DNA of 64,000 bases, from contig JBBDHG010000019.1 of NCBI GenBank assembly GCA_037951165.1, positions 10,394,001 to 10,458,000 of the forward strand, read 5' to 3'. The DNA comes from Lophius americanus (taxonomy: Eukaryota > Chordata > Actinopteri > Lophiiformes > Lophiidae). A program made the position numbers and the translations under genes. The notes under the pieces were generated by a model. It worked only from the letters and a program-made list of their open reading frames with translations, did no database searches and was not told the origin of the DNA. Shown piece after piece: positions 1-11,340 of this stretch (within the stretch, counting starts at the first letter, position 1; every line of letters starts with the position of its first letter).

Positions 1-776
1 AAAACCAAAGCAATTTTAATTGGCACCCCACATCAGATCCAGTCATCCACCAAAACCAGCATTACCTTCTCCTGTCACGATATTCCCCTCTCTTCATCAG
101 TCAACGACGTTGGCGTAAGATTTGACCCACAACGCACTTTTGAATCCAACATCCAACACATCTGCTAGATCTCCTTTCAGCCTCTCAGAAATATTTCCAA
201 ACTCCATTCTTCACTCACGTTAAGTGATGCTGAAAAGCTGGCCCACGCGTTTGTCTCCTCAAGACTTGATAACTGCAACGCACTTCTCATCGGGATCCCT
301 GATAAAAGTCTTCAAAAACTACATTATGTTCAAAACAGTGCTGCAGGGATCCTGATGAGAGTTCGTAACCAGGAACACATCACCCCCGTTCTTCATTCAC
401 TTCACTGGCTTCCCGTCTCCACAAGGATTGAATATAAGGTCTCCCTCCTCACTCACCAGTGAATCCATGGCAATGCACCCCCCTACCTGAAATAACTACT
501 CCTCCTCCCTTGAACTAAGCTCAGCACCATGGGTGAGGTGGCCTTCTGTTCTGCTGCCGACTGAGACTTTTAAAAAAGGACTTAAAACTTTAATTTTCAG
601 CAGAAATTATAACTTTTAACTAAAATTGCTGCCTTTTTGTTCATATTTTTATACTATTATTATTATAGTTTTTTATTGATGCTTTTATCTGCTTTTACCA
701 AGTAGCACATTGAGATTTGATCCAAATGTAAAGTGCGTTATAAATAAAATGTATTATTATTATTATTATTATTAAT
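1..776 (+). repeat. 3' end of a CR1/L2-like non-LTR retrotransposon (copy A)
   Basis: The sequence is collinear with the reverse-transcriptase C-terminal part and 3' UTR of the better copy at 33.9-35.4 kb, starting at the segment encoding a TKAILIGTPHQ-like string and ending in the same AAAGTGCGTTATAAATAAAATG tail followed by an (ATT)n tract near 750-775. Several in-frame stops and indels are present. Compared with copy B it lacks about 50 bp between the GCTGCCG and ACTGAGACTTTT positions (near 556-570). It is a dead fragment, cut by the window edge, so its 5' end is unknown. Confidence 0.85.
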
Positions 777-1010
777 ACATCTGAGATGCACACCTTTAGG
801 AGCCCTAAAAATCATGTGCAAAATTACAATGAAATAAGTTCAACCAGCAGTTGATGAGATATGAATAGATTGTCCCTCATTACATAAGGAATAAATGAGC
901 TGACGAACAGACAAGACAGACGGATGGAGAGGGCTAACATGATGTACCTCCTTTGGCAGCAGCATAAAAAAAAACCTTTCCTTATATCTTATTTCACTGG
1001 TTCTCTGTTT
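777..1010 (+). repeat. Teleost interspersed repeat fragment
   Basis: The stretch carries an 'acacctttaggagccctaaa' string that recurs, diverged, near 63,958-63,985, and ends in 'acctcctttggcagcagca', a form of the 'cctccttggcggaggtaat' terminus I know from short fish DNA repeats. A similar end is at 10,500 and a better one at 54,275. The family name is not certain. Confidence 0.4.
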
Positions 1011-4000
1011 TGCCTTCACTGACGCACCTCCTCTCCTCATTCACCACATATTGTAGCCTGCATGCACACAACTGCTCTCGAGTTAGGGAGGAGGGGGCAA
1101 CCTCTAAATCCTACTCCTTGAAAGTGGAAAATAATTTACCTGCACTTTAATTCAGATTCACTCACAATTTAAATGGATTTTTCCTTGGCCAATGCTATAC
1201 TCTTTCATTGACTTTCATAACAAGGAGGCCAGCAGTTTTTCTGTAGGCCTGATGACTCTCCCAAGCAGCCAGGTTGTCATTGAGATTGTGCTTGCCTGGT
1301 TTTGTGTCACAACTTAAGAAACCAGTGTCAGTCCATTCCCTCGGCTTCCACACTCTTTGGCACTTGTAGCATTTATTTTGTCTTGAAGTTCTTTTCAGTT
1401 ATCAAAAATTAAAATAAATTTAAATTTAAATTGCAACTCTTGAACCACATTTTGAGGATTGAGGGCATGTCCAGGATGAAAAAACCTTCAACTATTAACC
1501 CTTAGCTCAAATTAAATCTATTTTTTCAGGTATTCAGGCCCAGTAATGCTGGTAATTATTATTTTTATGCTTCTTCACTTTTAAGAGTTAAGTAGAACCA
1601 AATTTACATTTTAAGCAATTAAACTTATTTCATTAGTTGAATAAAGAATGCATTTGCACTGGTCACCTCTGTTGTAAAGCCACCAGGAAGATTCAAAAAT
1701 GGTAACTGGAGGTCTGCACCCAATCAACTACGTGGAACATCAACACATCCGTGAGCTAGTAGGGTTTGTTTAGCCAGAATACATGCTACCATCTAGACTT
1801 AAAACATCTGCAAACATGGGAGAGACTCATGAAGATAGAGCTGTGATATTGAGGGTTGGTCTGCAAAGGATCTAGCACTTACTATTTACGGACGGGGATG
1901 TTAAGCTCTGATTTTTCTTTTTGTGAGTACTTAATAATTTTCATGTTCTTGTTCAATAACATACCAAGCCTATGGCTGACCACTCAATTTGTGTATGTAG
2001 CTGTTTGGCTACTCTTTGCACTGAATACAAATCAAGTGTTGTGTCTGTCAAACGGGCATCTATACTCTCTATGCCCATATCCGTGAGATTAGATTACAGG
2101 ACTAATGTATAATAGGCCCTCGAATGGAGGTCCGAAAGTATTAATTGATATAGATAAGTATGAGAAAGAGAGACAGGAAGAGAGTTGAAGGCACAGAGAG
2201 TGAATCAGAAAGTGTTATTACTTTAAGCAGAAAGTGGACTCTAGTGGATATTGTCACACTCAATCACACTTACACACACACACACACACACACACACAAT
2301 GTGCCAAAGAAAAAAGAAAAGGAAGAGAAGAAGAAGCTCACGTCCATGCTGCTGTCTTGCAATAATTACTTGCCAGTACCTTATTTTATAGAATCTGAGT
2401 TCATCATTTATCGTTGACAAATGACATGAAATAAGAAAAAAGTCATTGTGTTACCGAGTGGATATATATGCAATCCATCTGAAAATTCCCTTTGAAGTTT
2501 GGCAACACAATATCTAACGAAAAGATGGTATGAGAAAGCGTAATAGAAAACGTTGTTGGCAGGAGAAGAAGCTCGTCCAAGTCTTGGTGATAGTCTAAAT
2601 CAATTTTCTCCACAAACCTCCCTGCCTTGCTGCGACCTTGGCTGCAATGCCTTAGGCAATAAGGCAAAAATAAATAAAGCAAAGGGAGCATAATCGGTCC
2701 AACAGCTGAAAATCTATCTCCAAAAATAATACATTATTACATGCAATTTTACTAAAATGACAAATAATCATTTGTTCCAGATTCTTCTGTGTGAAAATGT
2801 TTCTTTTGTTTTGGATACAATAAGATATTTGACGATGCCATGTTTGCTTATTAATATATATATATATTTATATTATAGGTTGAATAATTAACTAAGACAA
2901 TCTTCAGATGGATCAATGTTGAAAATAATCAGTAGTTGCAGCCTGAGGACCTTCCACTCTTACAGAGAGAGGTCACAGAAGGGTCACAGACTGCCATCAC
3001 CACACCTGGCAGGGATTTAAGATCTTGCTCTGCAACAAAGCAGCAGGGGGGTGAGTATAATTGCCATGAGGACACTAACTCCAAACGTGCACTACATAGA
3101 CTTTAGGTGGAAGCGCTGTTAGAAATATTTATATCAATTATGTTTGCATTAGTGTGTAATCCCCGGTAAAAGAGAAATAGTGTTTTTGTTACCTTTAGAT
3201 GAGTCTTTTTTTTTATGGAGTCTTGCTTGAACCACTATGTTTTTACAGTAAATCAGAAAGGAGAAACCAAACAATGACTATAGAATAGAATAGAATAAAA
3301 TAATTGGAAATAACTTTATTCATCCCCACAGGGAAAACAACTTTAAAAGGTGCACTGCCAACTTCTGCGAAAACACTGTTTGTTAAGTGAATGCCAGCAA
3401 TTCAGCTTTCTACTATTGGCTCACTTAATGAGCTATAAATTTCATTATTGGCCAATATCAGATCAAATTAATTTCTTACTAATGGACTAATAATTAATCA
3501 GTCCAATAATATATCCTGCACAACAACTACCTGCTCGATGCCACTAACTCGTACACACTTTGTAATTGATTTATTTGGAGGGAATAGGGCAGCTTAGTAT
3601 TTAAGTTTGAATAAGTTGAACATATCATGAGGTATCCCCCCTTTCTGTTACTCAAACATGGCTCAATGTTGTTATATTTCTGGGAGGGAAGGAGAGGGTG
3701 TGTGTACATGTTCATGTGTACATCTCTTTTGGTCAGATTCTCACTATGAACACTTTAATGCACTAAGATGTTGTCAAGCAGGAATGTTATTGATGTTTCT
3801 ACGGCAACCTAAGGCTTTAGCAGAGGATTATGTTGGGAGAGAGGGACAGAAAGACCGCGAGTGAGACCAGGAAAGGAAAACACAAAATGCATTGCAGATG
3901 GAAAGAGTGGAAGAAGGTTTTTTTTTTTTTTTTTAAACAATATCTCTCTTTAAAAAAAATCAAGGGCCAGTCAAAACAAGAATCATCATCAGATGGCCGT

Positions 4001-4215
4001 TTATTCCAAAAAAAAAAGTATCCTTGGAGGGAAACACCATTTGTCTGATATAAAGATGAACCAAGATAAGCATTTCCCTCTGACGGTCTGTTCTTCCAAA
4101 AAATAAACATACATGCCGGCAACATAGGTAACTTCACTTTGGTAACTAATTATCTCACTTTAATCTTAATCATAAAATAAACCAAAGAGTTTTGGTGCCT
4201 CCACACTCATGCATG
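1011..4215. other. Gene-free sequence, presumed CAMKMT intron
   Basis: I see no exon-like open frame, tRNA or conserved motif. Small items are an (AC)14 tract at 2272-2299, a purine-rich patch at 2303-2340, a 'cagaaagtgga' AT-rich background, a short 'aactttattcatccccacaggg' repeat scrap at 3310-3335, and homopolymer runs near 3918-3958. Short reading frames here are random or driven by simple sequence. Confidence 0.5.
2272..2299. repeat. (AC)14 microsatellite
   Basis: An uninterrupted AC dinucleotide run, directly readable in the sequence. Confidence 0.9.
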
Positions 4216-4550
4216 TCCAAATACATTCATTCATTCATCATCAACCGCTTATCCTGTTCAGGGTCACGGGGGGTTGGAGCATATCCCTGCTGACATCGGG
4301 AAAGGTACATCCAGGACGAGTCGCCAGTTTATCACAGGTCCGACACACATAGAGACATACACAACCCATGGGCAATTTTAGTGCCAACTATTCACCTATA
4401 TGCATGATTTTGGACTGGGGGAGGAAGAACCCACACGGGGAGAACAAGCAAACTCCGCATAGAAAGGCCAGCAGAGGTGGATTCTTACCCAGTACCTTCT
4501 TGCTGTGATGCTGCAGCGCTAACCACTGCGCCACTGTGCCGCCCTGTCCA
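4216..4550 (-). repeat. Teleost interspersed repeat, minus orientation
   Basis: The reverse complement begins 'gggcggcacagtggcgcagtggttagcgctg', passes through 'cggagtttgcttgttctccccgtgtgggttc' and ends 'cgcttatcctgttcagg' read on the plus strand. This order of strings is characteristic of a very common fish interspersed repeat ending in '...cttatcc...accgcttat...'. Related copies lie at 7572-7862 and 54,520-54,795. Confidence 0.75.
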
Positions 4551-6529
4551 AATACAGTAGAATAATAAGGGGGGCAAAATCTTAGTGTGTATTTTCAGAA
4601 CAAAGGGCGATCTGATCAGTGGGCTTTTCCTTTTTTGGGTTAACAAGTAGTCGCACAATGTGCTTTCAGTTCTGTGGGACATTATTCAAATGATTTGAAT
4701 TTTGGAAAAATACCCATAAAAATAAATATTTTTCTTAATTTGGGTGATCTTACTATTTAAAATTCTTCAAAATTATATTTAATGGTTTTGTTTTTCTATC
4801 AGTTTTATTATGCTTTACAAGAATAAAATATTTAAGGTATTTTCAGGCTGCTTTCGAAGAGATGAGCCACTAATGAGTCATATTCAAACACTGCAAACTG
4901 GTGTTCTGGCCCACATTAGTTACTCTCTAACAAGACATGCAAAGCTTTATTTGTTGTTTAATGATGCAATTATGCACTTGTCTATAAAATGGGATATGAA
5001 ACAAGGGGAAATAGGAACATGTGATTGGTCAAATGGACAATGACAACATGAGCAGAGCCAGAGGAATGGAGAGAGACAGGAGGACATGGAGGAAGAGAGA
5101 GATGTCCCAGTTTGAGGATCGTTTAGAATCCAGCTGGCAAAAGTAACCTCACATATATCCTTTTAACTTTATTTCTTCCTCTCTTTAACACACGTTAACT
5201 TAAAACATATAGACATCGCCTCTCTTTCTCTCTCTCTCTCTCCTGCCTGTTCTTTCTCTTCCTGTCCCACATCAATCAAATCTACTCCCAAAATGATCAT
5301 CTGTTTAAGGCAGATTATCCAAGGTAAAGCCATCTCTCCAATTACAGTAGCAATACTTTATCCACCTAGCCAGACATCATCCCAGGAGTGTGTGAATGTG
5401 TTTGTGTGTCTGTTTTTATATGCGCGCACTTGTGTGTGTGTGCGTGTGTGGCACACGCAAATGACAGAACAATGTCCAGTCCATTTATTTTTTCATACCA
5501 ACATCTGTATCCACACGAATATACCTCTCATTCTCCTTAAGTGTTTCTGCCAAATCATTTGCGTGCAGTTTGTTATGAAGATCAATTTGCATAAGTGTAC
5601 GGTATCATTGGACATCAGTTCAGGTTCACTCATTTTTCCTACCAACAAATATGTATTTTCCCTCTTAAATTCCAATGAATCCGGAAATGCCAACACATTG
5701 CTTCTGCATTTAGTATTTGAGAAAAAGGGATTCCCGTGAAAGACCTCTGATAAACAGTGTTTATTGGCATGTGTCTCATATTTAGATACGATAGAGGAAA
5801 AAAAGGCTCTTCCTAGTGAAGTCCAATGAAAATATATACCGGTGAACACCAAGCATAAGTCACTATTAAATGTGATCGAAAGCTTATCTTTATCACAAAA
5901 TACCTCAATTGGTCTTGTTTTCGCCTTTTTCAATTTTTACCCCCCCCTAATTGCACTAAAAGTGCAACACACTTACACACACACACTATATGACTTCTTC
6001 GCCCTTCAGAAATGATACAGAGAACAGTGAATTTTGTTTACGATTATATATGCATGAAACAATTTAGGCCACAGGTCAGGGCTTCCACCTCTACTTGTTT
6101 AATCATGTGTCATCAGGGTAGGTTTGCCAAAATTTAAGGAATTATTATTGGAATATTTATAGCTCTGCCAGTGCGGCAAATATAGTTTAATAATAGATAA
6201 ACAATATGACCAAGCTTTTATATTAAAATGCGTGATGAATTAGCTGAAAAAGCTTTGCCAACCACACAACGAAACAAGAGTGGTACTGTAGCCTGCTTCT
6301 CACACAGACAACCCCCTTATAGTTAGGCCTAAAGCTGATATAGCACCGCAAAAAACAAGACGTGTGCAAACCCAGATTAGTGGTACTGAGACATTAAGAC
6401 ATTCATTTTGAAGACATATAGTTAGTCTGGCTAGTAATTAAAAGAATTTTCAAAAGTGTTGACAACACTGCTAAATAAACACAGGGAAGAGGGAGTGTAG
6501 AGAGACTGGAAAGGAGCTGAATGTGAAAA

Positions 6530-6532
<3 letters not shown>
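4551..6532. other. Gene-free sequence, presumed CAMKMT intron
   Basis: No supported gene. A CT-rich tract sits at 5221-5242, followed by a short GT-rich patch around 5400-5450. Overlapping open frames on both strands at 5293-5933 have no recognisable domain, no splice context and differ in composition from the exons of this window, so I do not call them. Confidence 0.45.
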
Positions 6533-6572
<40 letters not shown>

Positions 6573-6577
6573 GTGTA
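6533..6577. repeat. (GT)n microsatellite
   Basis: A GT run with two 'tatg' interruptions, directly visible. Confidence 0.9.
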
Positions 6578-6667
6578 GTCCTCAGCTGAGGGGCCTTGCT
6601 GCTGGCACTCTCAGTGAACAATCAAAACAGCTCAATTTAGGCTTTATCTGCAGCTCAAGCATGCAGC

Positions 6668-6669
6668 AC

Positions 6670-6715
<46 letters not shown>

Positions 6716-6745
6716 ACACACACACACACACGCGCGCACACATAT
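6668..6745. repeat. Compound (CA)n/(TA) microsatellite
   Basis: CA repeats interrupted by 'tata', then 'cgcgcg' and 'atatac'. Together with the GT run about 100 bp upstream it forms an inverted pair of simple repeats that could pair as a hairpin. Confidence 0.9.
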
Positions 6746-7571
6746 ACATCCACATGGGCCAGAGACAAATGGACAGTGAAGTGGCGAAGCTAGGAAGAAA
6801 GCAGAAGAGGAAAGAACATCAGCGGTGGCCTACAGTGATGATGCCATCAGTTTGGAAGGTCAGATAAACTTGGAATTCAATGTGCACGGTCCCTGATCAA
6901 TATTTTACCCCTCTTTCTTTCTTTCTCCACCATTATTCTTCTCACCTTCGCACCCAGCAAAACTAAGACCTGGCAGTATTGACAGGTGCCGACCACAAGG
7001 TGATCCATAACAACAGGTCAATCAATTAAGAGCACACAGAAAAGTGCCCATCAAGTCAAATTCATTGAAAGTGACAATGTGTCATAAACTGTTCACCGTA
7101 CCATTCATATAGAAAAGAATACAATACAATGCAATAGCATTGACCCTTATACACATGACAGGTTATCCCAAGAACACCAACAATAAACCATCCACCGCTG
7201 ATTAGTAAAAAATACTGAAAAAAAGAAATGCAACAAGTAACAACTTGAGTTTTAAATAAGATTGCCTTAAATTGCAATTGCTTCTGATTGTATGTTTTAT
7301 TTGTACTGGAAAAAGAACAGTCGACAGTTGTCAGGTAGCTGCTCTGGATGTGTCGTAAGACTTGCTCTGGCAGAGCTGTGAAACTGTAGCCACTGCTGCC
7401 ACCCTCAGGAAATCAGTTGTAAAGCAGGTAACAGGAGTAGTATTGTGACCCTGGCATTAATTTGTATTAGGATTTAGGCTTCTGTTTTTACATATACCAG
7501 TATTCTACTTTACAAAAGTATATGTATCAGGACAACAATGTCTTGTATCAGCTACATTTTTTGACTTGATT

Positions 7572-7862
7572 TACACACAGCAAGAAGGTTCCATGTTCCA
7601 GGTTCCAGGGTTTGCATGTACTCACCATGTTTGCCCGGGTTTCCTCTGGGTAGTCTGGTTTCACCCACTCTCCAAAAACATATAGATGAACTGGTAACTC
7701 TAAATTGCCAATAGGTGTGAATGTGATCATGAATGGTTGTCTGACGCTACGTCGGCCCTCGTGCCCAATATCATCTGGGATAGGCCCCCGAACCCAGATC
7801 CCAACCCCCATTCCGCAACCCTGAACAAGATAAGCGGAAACAGAAAATGGATGGCTTATTAT
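7572..7862 (+). repeat. Teleost interspersed repeat, plus orientation
   Basis: It runs through 'agcaagaaggttcc', 'tttgcatgtactcaccatg', 'aactctaaattgcc', 'gaatgtgatcatgaatggttgtctg', 'tgggataggcc' and 'agataagcggaaacagaaaatggatgg', the standard order for the fish repeat also found at 4216-4550 and 54,520-54,795. The long minus-strand open frame across it is a by-product of the repeat. Confidence 0.8.
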
Positions 7863-10800
7863 CATTAGCCAAATCATGACCTTTTGTGAAAAAAAGCATC
7901 AAGGCAGTTCAGCATGAATTAATATATATAAAAAGATTCAAATTACTTGTCAGTATTTTTACAAAAAACAGGTACGTTAGAGGTGGAATAATAGAGAACC
8001 CTTGATAAATAATACTGATCACATATTGTGTGACTTCTTTATTGTCTTATTTTTCACTGTAATTGCATTCAATCACATAACAATAAATATAGAGAGAGAG
8101 GGAGATGGAATTAAATTCTGATTATGCAGCAACTTTATGGTAACAAAGTACCCCAATGCTAAGCCATTTCAGAGTCATTATGCTAAATATAAAAACTTTC
8201 CAGCTGTTTCAAATTGATGGGATTTTGCTGATTAAGAGCAAATTATGTAAAAACTGACAATTTGTTACGGGATGAATCTGAACTAGGAGAGAGGTATTCA
8301 ATCAAATTCCATGTGTATAAATGACAGAGAAGCACTCCATTCGAACTGACTGTATGAGGGGTACAAAGAAAAGTATAAAGGAAGCAAATCTTGAAAAAGA
8401 CACAGATACAGACAGAAAAATACAATGTTAATAAACCAAGCTTATTGAGAGTGTGGCAGAAAAGATATGTGTGTTTGTGTGTTTCTGTGAGTGTGCGTAC
8501 ATTTTGTATGTTTTTTTGTGCGTTCTTGGCTGCAGTAAGGGTTGTTATGGCGAAGGCAGCACTTCTGGAGACTCCTGGCTTGTTCCTGTGTGATTGTCTT
8601 CAGCAGGAAATGATGTCACTTGTTTGTTCTTGTCTCCCTCCCTGACACAGGAAATGAACCAGAGATGGATGTTGGCCTTTCTGTCTGTCTGTCCGTCAGT
8701 TTAGCTGGTTATACACCACCGTCTCTCGATCTAGTGAAGCAGTAATGATGATAAACAACATATATGGACCCTTGGGCATTTTTGAAATAGCTGAAGGTCA
8801 CAGACCTTAATCGATTGTTGAAGGGTGATGGATCTGAATCGGATAACAGGTTTGTGAATATGTTAATGGTGCAGTGACAAAAAAAACTGAGGATTCGTTC
8901 AACAAAGTGTCTGTGGAGATGTGTGCATCTTCAAGGAGTCATAACGTCAAGTTTTGAGGGAAAACAATTACATTCAAAATGTGTTCCTGTGGCAGGGTGA
9001 CATGAGAGCAATGTTTCACTGACAGAAGACCAATGGCAGCCTGGTTCAATCATGGCAGCTTTCTCTATTGGTTTGTCATCTGCTCCTAACGGGAACTGCA
9101 TACGTAACAAATCTAAGATACATGGGCCACTACACCCCCATGCATGTTCATACCAGGCTCACCTACCACTCTCAACAAATGACAGTGCTGTGACTAACAA
9201 GCACTCCGGCCCATTTTGACTGGACAACAAGGGCTTAAGGACAAGTCATATAACAATGGAGAAAAGAGCAGAGTACAGTAGTGCGCTCTAGCCAAACTAT
9301 CTGTCTGTCAAACAATGGCTTGTCAGCACTCATCTTCTCTTCTCGCTCTTATATTGGCACAAATACACAATTCCAACAAACACTTACCTCTGCATATATG
9401 CTTATGCACACAGGAAAATACCCTGCATTTTGTAAAAACAAGCCTTCAAATATTGAAAGCTGAGCTCTGGTATAAGCTTCAGCATGATGAAAAAGTAGAA
9501 GTGCAGCAAAGTCCAAACTCTTTGTCTCCCACAACCCCATGGACATACACTCATATACACAGGCAGTATAACTGGCCGCGCAAGCAGGGGTTGATGACAG
9601 CCCCCAAACAATAGGGAGCAGAACAGACTAACTATCTGCCTGTCACACAAAGAAGGGGGTACTACTGAAGAGGTTGTCACCACGTATACATGTAAACACA
9701 GACACACAAAGCATGCTGAAAAAAATTCATTACAACTAAAAAAAACAAGCTGTGAAGAGTGTGTAGAGTGTGCATGTCGGCGGGCACCCACACACAGACA
9801 TACACTGACACACACACGAATGGGGTAATTCAGAGCGCTGCCATTTATGTGAAGAGCGGTCCGTTTTCCAGACTGTGAGTGGAAGTGAATTTGCTTTTTC
9901 TGTTGAGTGCAAGTCAGGTTGGATTAAACAACACTTGGCCAGTGCGGATGGGTTACCACTGTGAATCTGTGTCTGCGTGTGTGCGTGTGTGTATGCACGC
10001 ACCCTGATGATGCCCACAGGCTCCTAAATTTGATGCAAGCAAATCTTCAGACATTCCCCATTCTCCTGCCAGGGCCTCTATATCTCTCAAGGTGTCCTTT
10101 GACTGTTTCCTTGTTCATCATGTTTCACTTTATTTTCAAGTCTTTTTTCTGTGTTTCTCCCTCCTCTCCTCCCTTTCCCTGTCTGTCCTACAACTGTGCT
10201 GTAGCCCAGTGTTATGGTTCAATGAAGGATTTCAATTTTTTAATTTATAAAGAGAGAAACACATGAATTTAGAAAAAAGGAAAACACAATCTTGGGTTTT
10301 TTATTTAAACCACAACCTCTATTATAGGTGAATGAGGAGAAACTGGCATGAAAATCACCATCATCAAATGCATATATGTTTAGATTTGTGAAAATAGAGA
10401 TGTGCATCTGTAGGGCCCCGAAAAAAGACTTGAGATATGAAATTGAATCTCTGAGAAATTGGAATGGACCCAGATGGACAAACAAGGATAACCCTACATG
10501 CCTCCTTTGGCAGAAGCATAAAAGTGACTACCAAACTAGCCCCTTAAAAAACCTAAAAATAGCTGTTCTACACACTGATGTCAAATGTACGCTGTGCCGT
10601 AAAATCAATGCTTCAATTAATGCAACTTTGTCCTTACGTTAATATATTATGGGACAGTGGTTTTCTGAGCTCTGTGAATGCTTCATTCTGTGGTATTGTG
10701 CTGAGCTAATCAAACAAAGACACTCTTGTGGGGTTGGGAAGAGATTAGTGAGTCTAATGAGAAATTCTCAAACAATCCATCAATACTAAAACAAAACAAA

Positions 10801-11298
10801 AATTAATGTTTCACTTTTAATGTTGCTGAGGCTATCCAAAGAAATGAACAGTATGGTTATATCCTTATAGAAAACTTATTATTTCAGTCAAATTGCTAAG
10901 AGCACGCAAAATGAATATCACAAAAATGTTAAACCAGGCCAGGAGCTCGATGCCACTCTGATAAAGCTAAATTTGACATTTAAAAGAAACTGCTGTTACA
11001 TTTTCTCATTGCATCTTCATCAAGTGTTATCCAATACAACTGCACTGAAGCTGGTACTAGAGTAAGATTTATATACATATAGTCCTCTTAAAAGCAGAAC
11101 ACATGACCTTAATGTAACACTTGTAAGTCTATGAAAATGAAGGCCATTTGTTTTCCATCTCTTGCTTCTTTCTTTGCTTGTTTGAAATTTTTACTGAAGT
11201 TCTGAAATTAATTATCTTTGTCTATTTTTTCATTACAAAAACCTGAAATTTTAACAGTGGTGTGTAGACCCCTTCACAAACAAATATCCAATGTACAT
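7863..11298. other. Gene-free sequence, presumed CAMKMT intron
   Basis: No supported exon. Overlapping frames at 9281-10,266 are short and lack splice-site support or recognisable domains. CA/GT-rich patches near 9660-9830 and 9970-10,000 drive some of them. A repeat scrap with 'cctcctttggcagaagca' is listed separately at 10,440-10,530. Confidence 0.45.
10440..10530 (+). repeat. Fragment of the 'cctccttggcggaggtaat' repeat family
   Basis: The strings 'acccagatggacaaacaagg' and 'gcctcctttggcagaagca' resemble the end of the repeat at 777-1010 and 54,035-54,295. Strongly decayed. Confidence 0.35.
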
Positions 11299-11303
11299 TT
11301 GTT

Positions 11304-11338
<35 letters not shown>

Positions 11339-11340
11339 GT
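11299..11340. repeat. (GTTT)n(GTCT)n microsatellite
   Basis: Two GTTT-type units are followed by eight GTCT units, immediately 5' of an unusually GC-rich patch at 11,341-11,460. Confidence 0.9.

Noticed and set aside
5293..5933. Overlapping long open frames on both strands (148 and 146 codons)
   Set aside because: No recognisable domain, low-complexity GT part, no splice context and no link to a known neighbour in the syntenic block.
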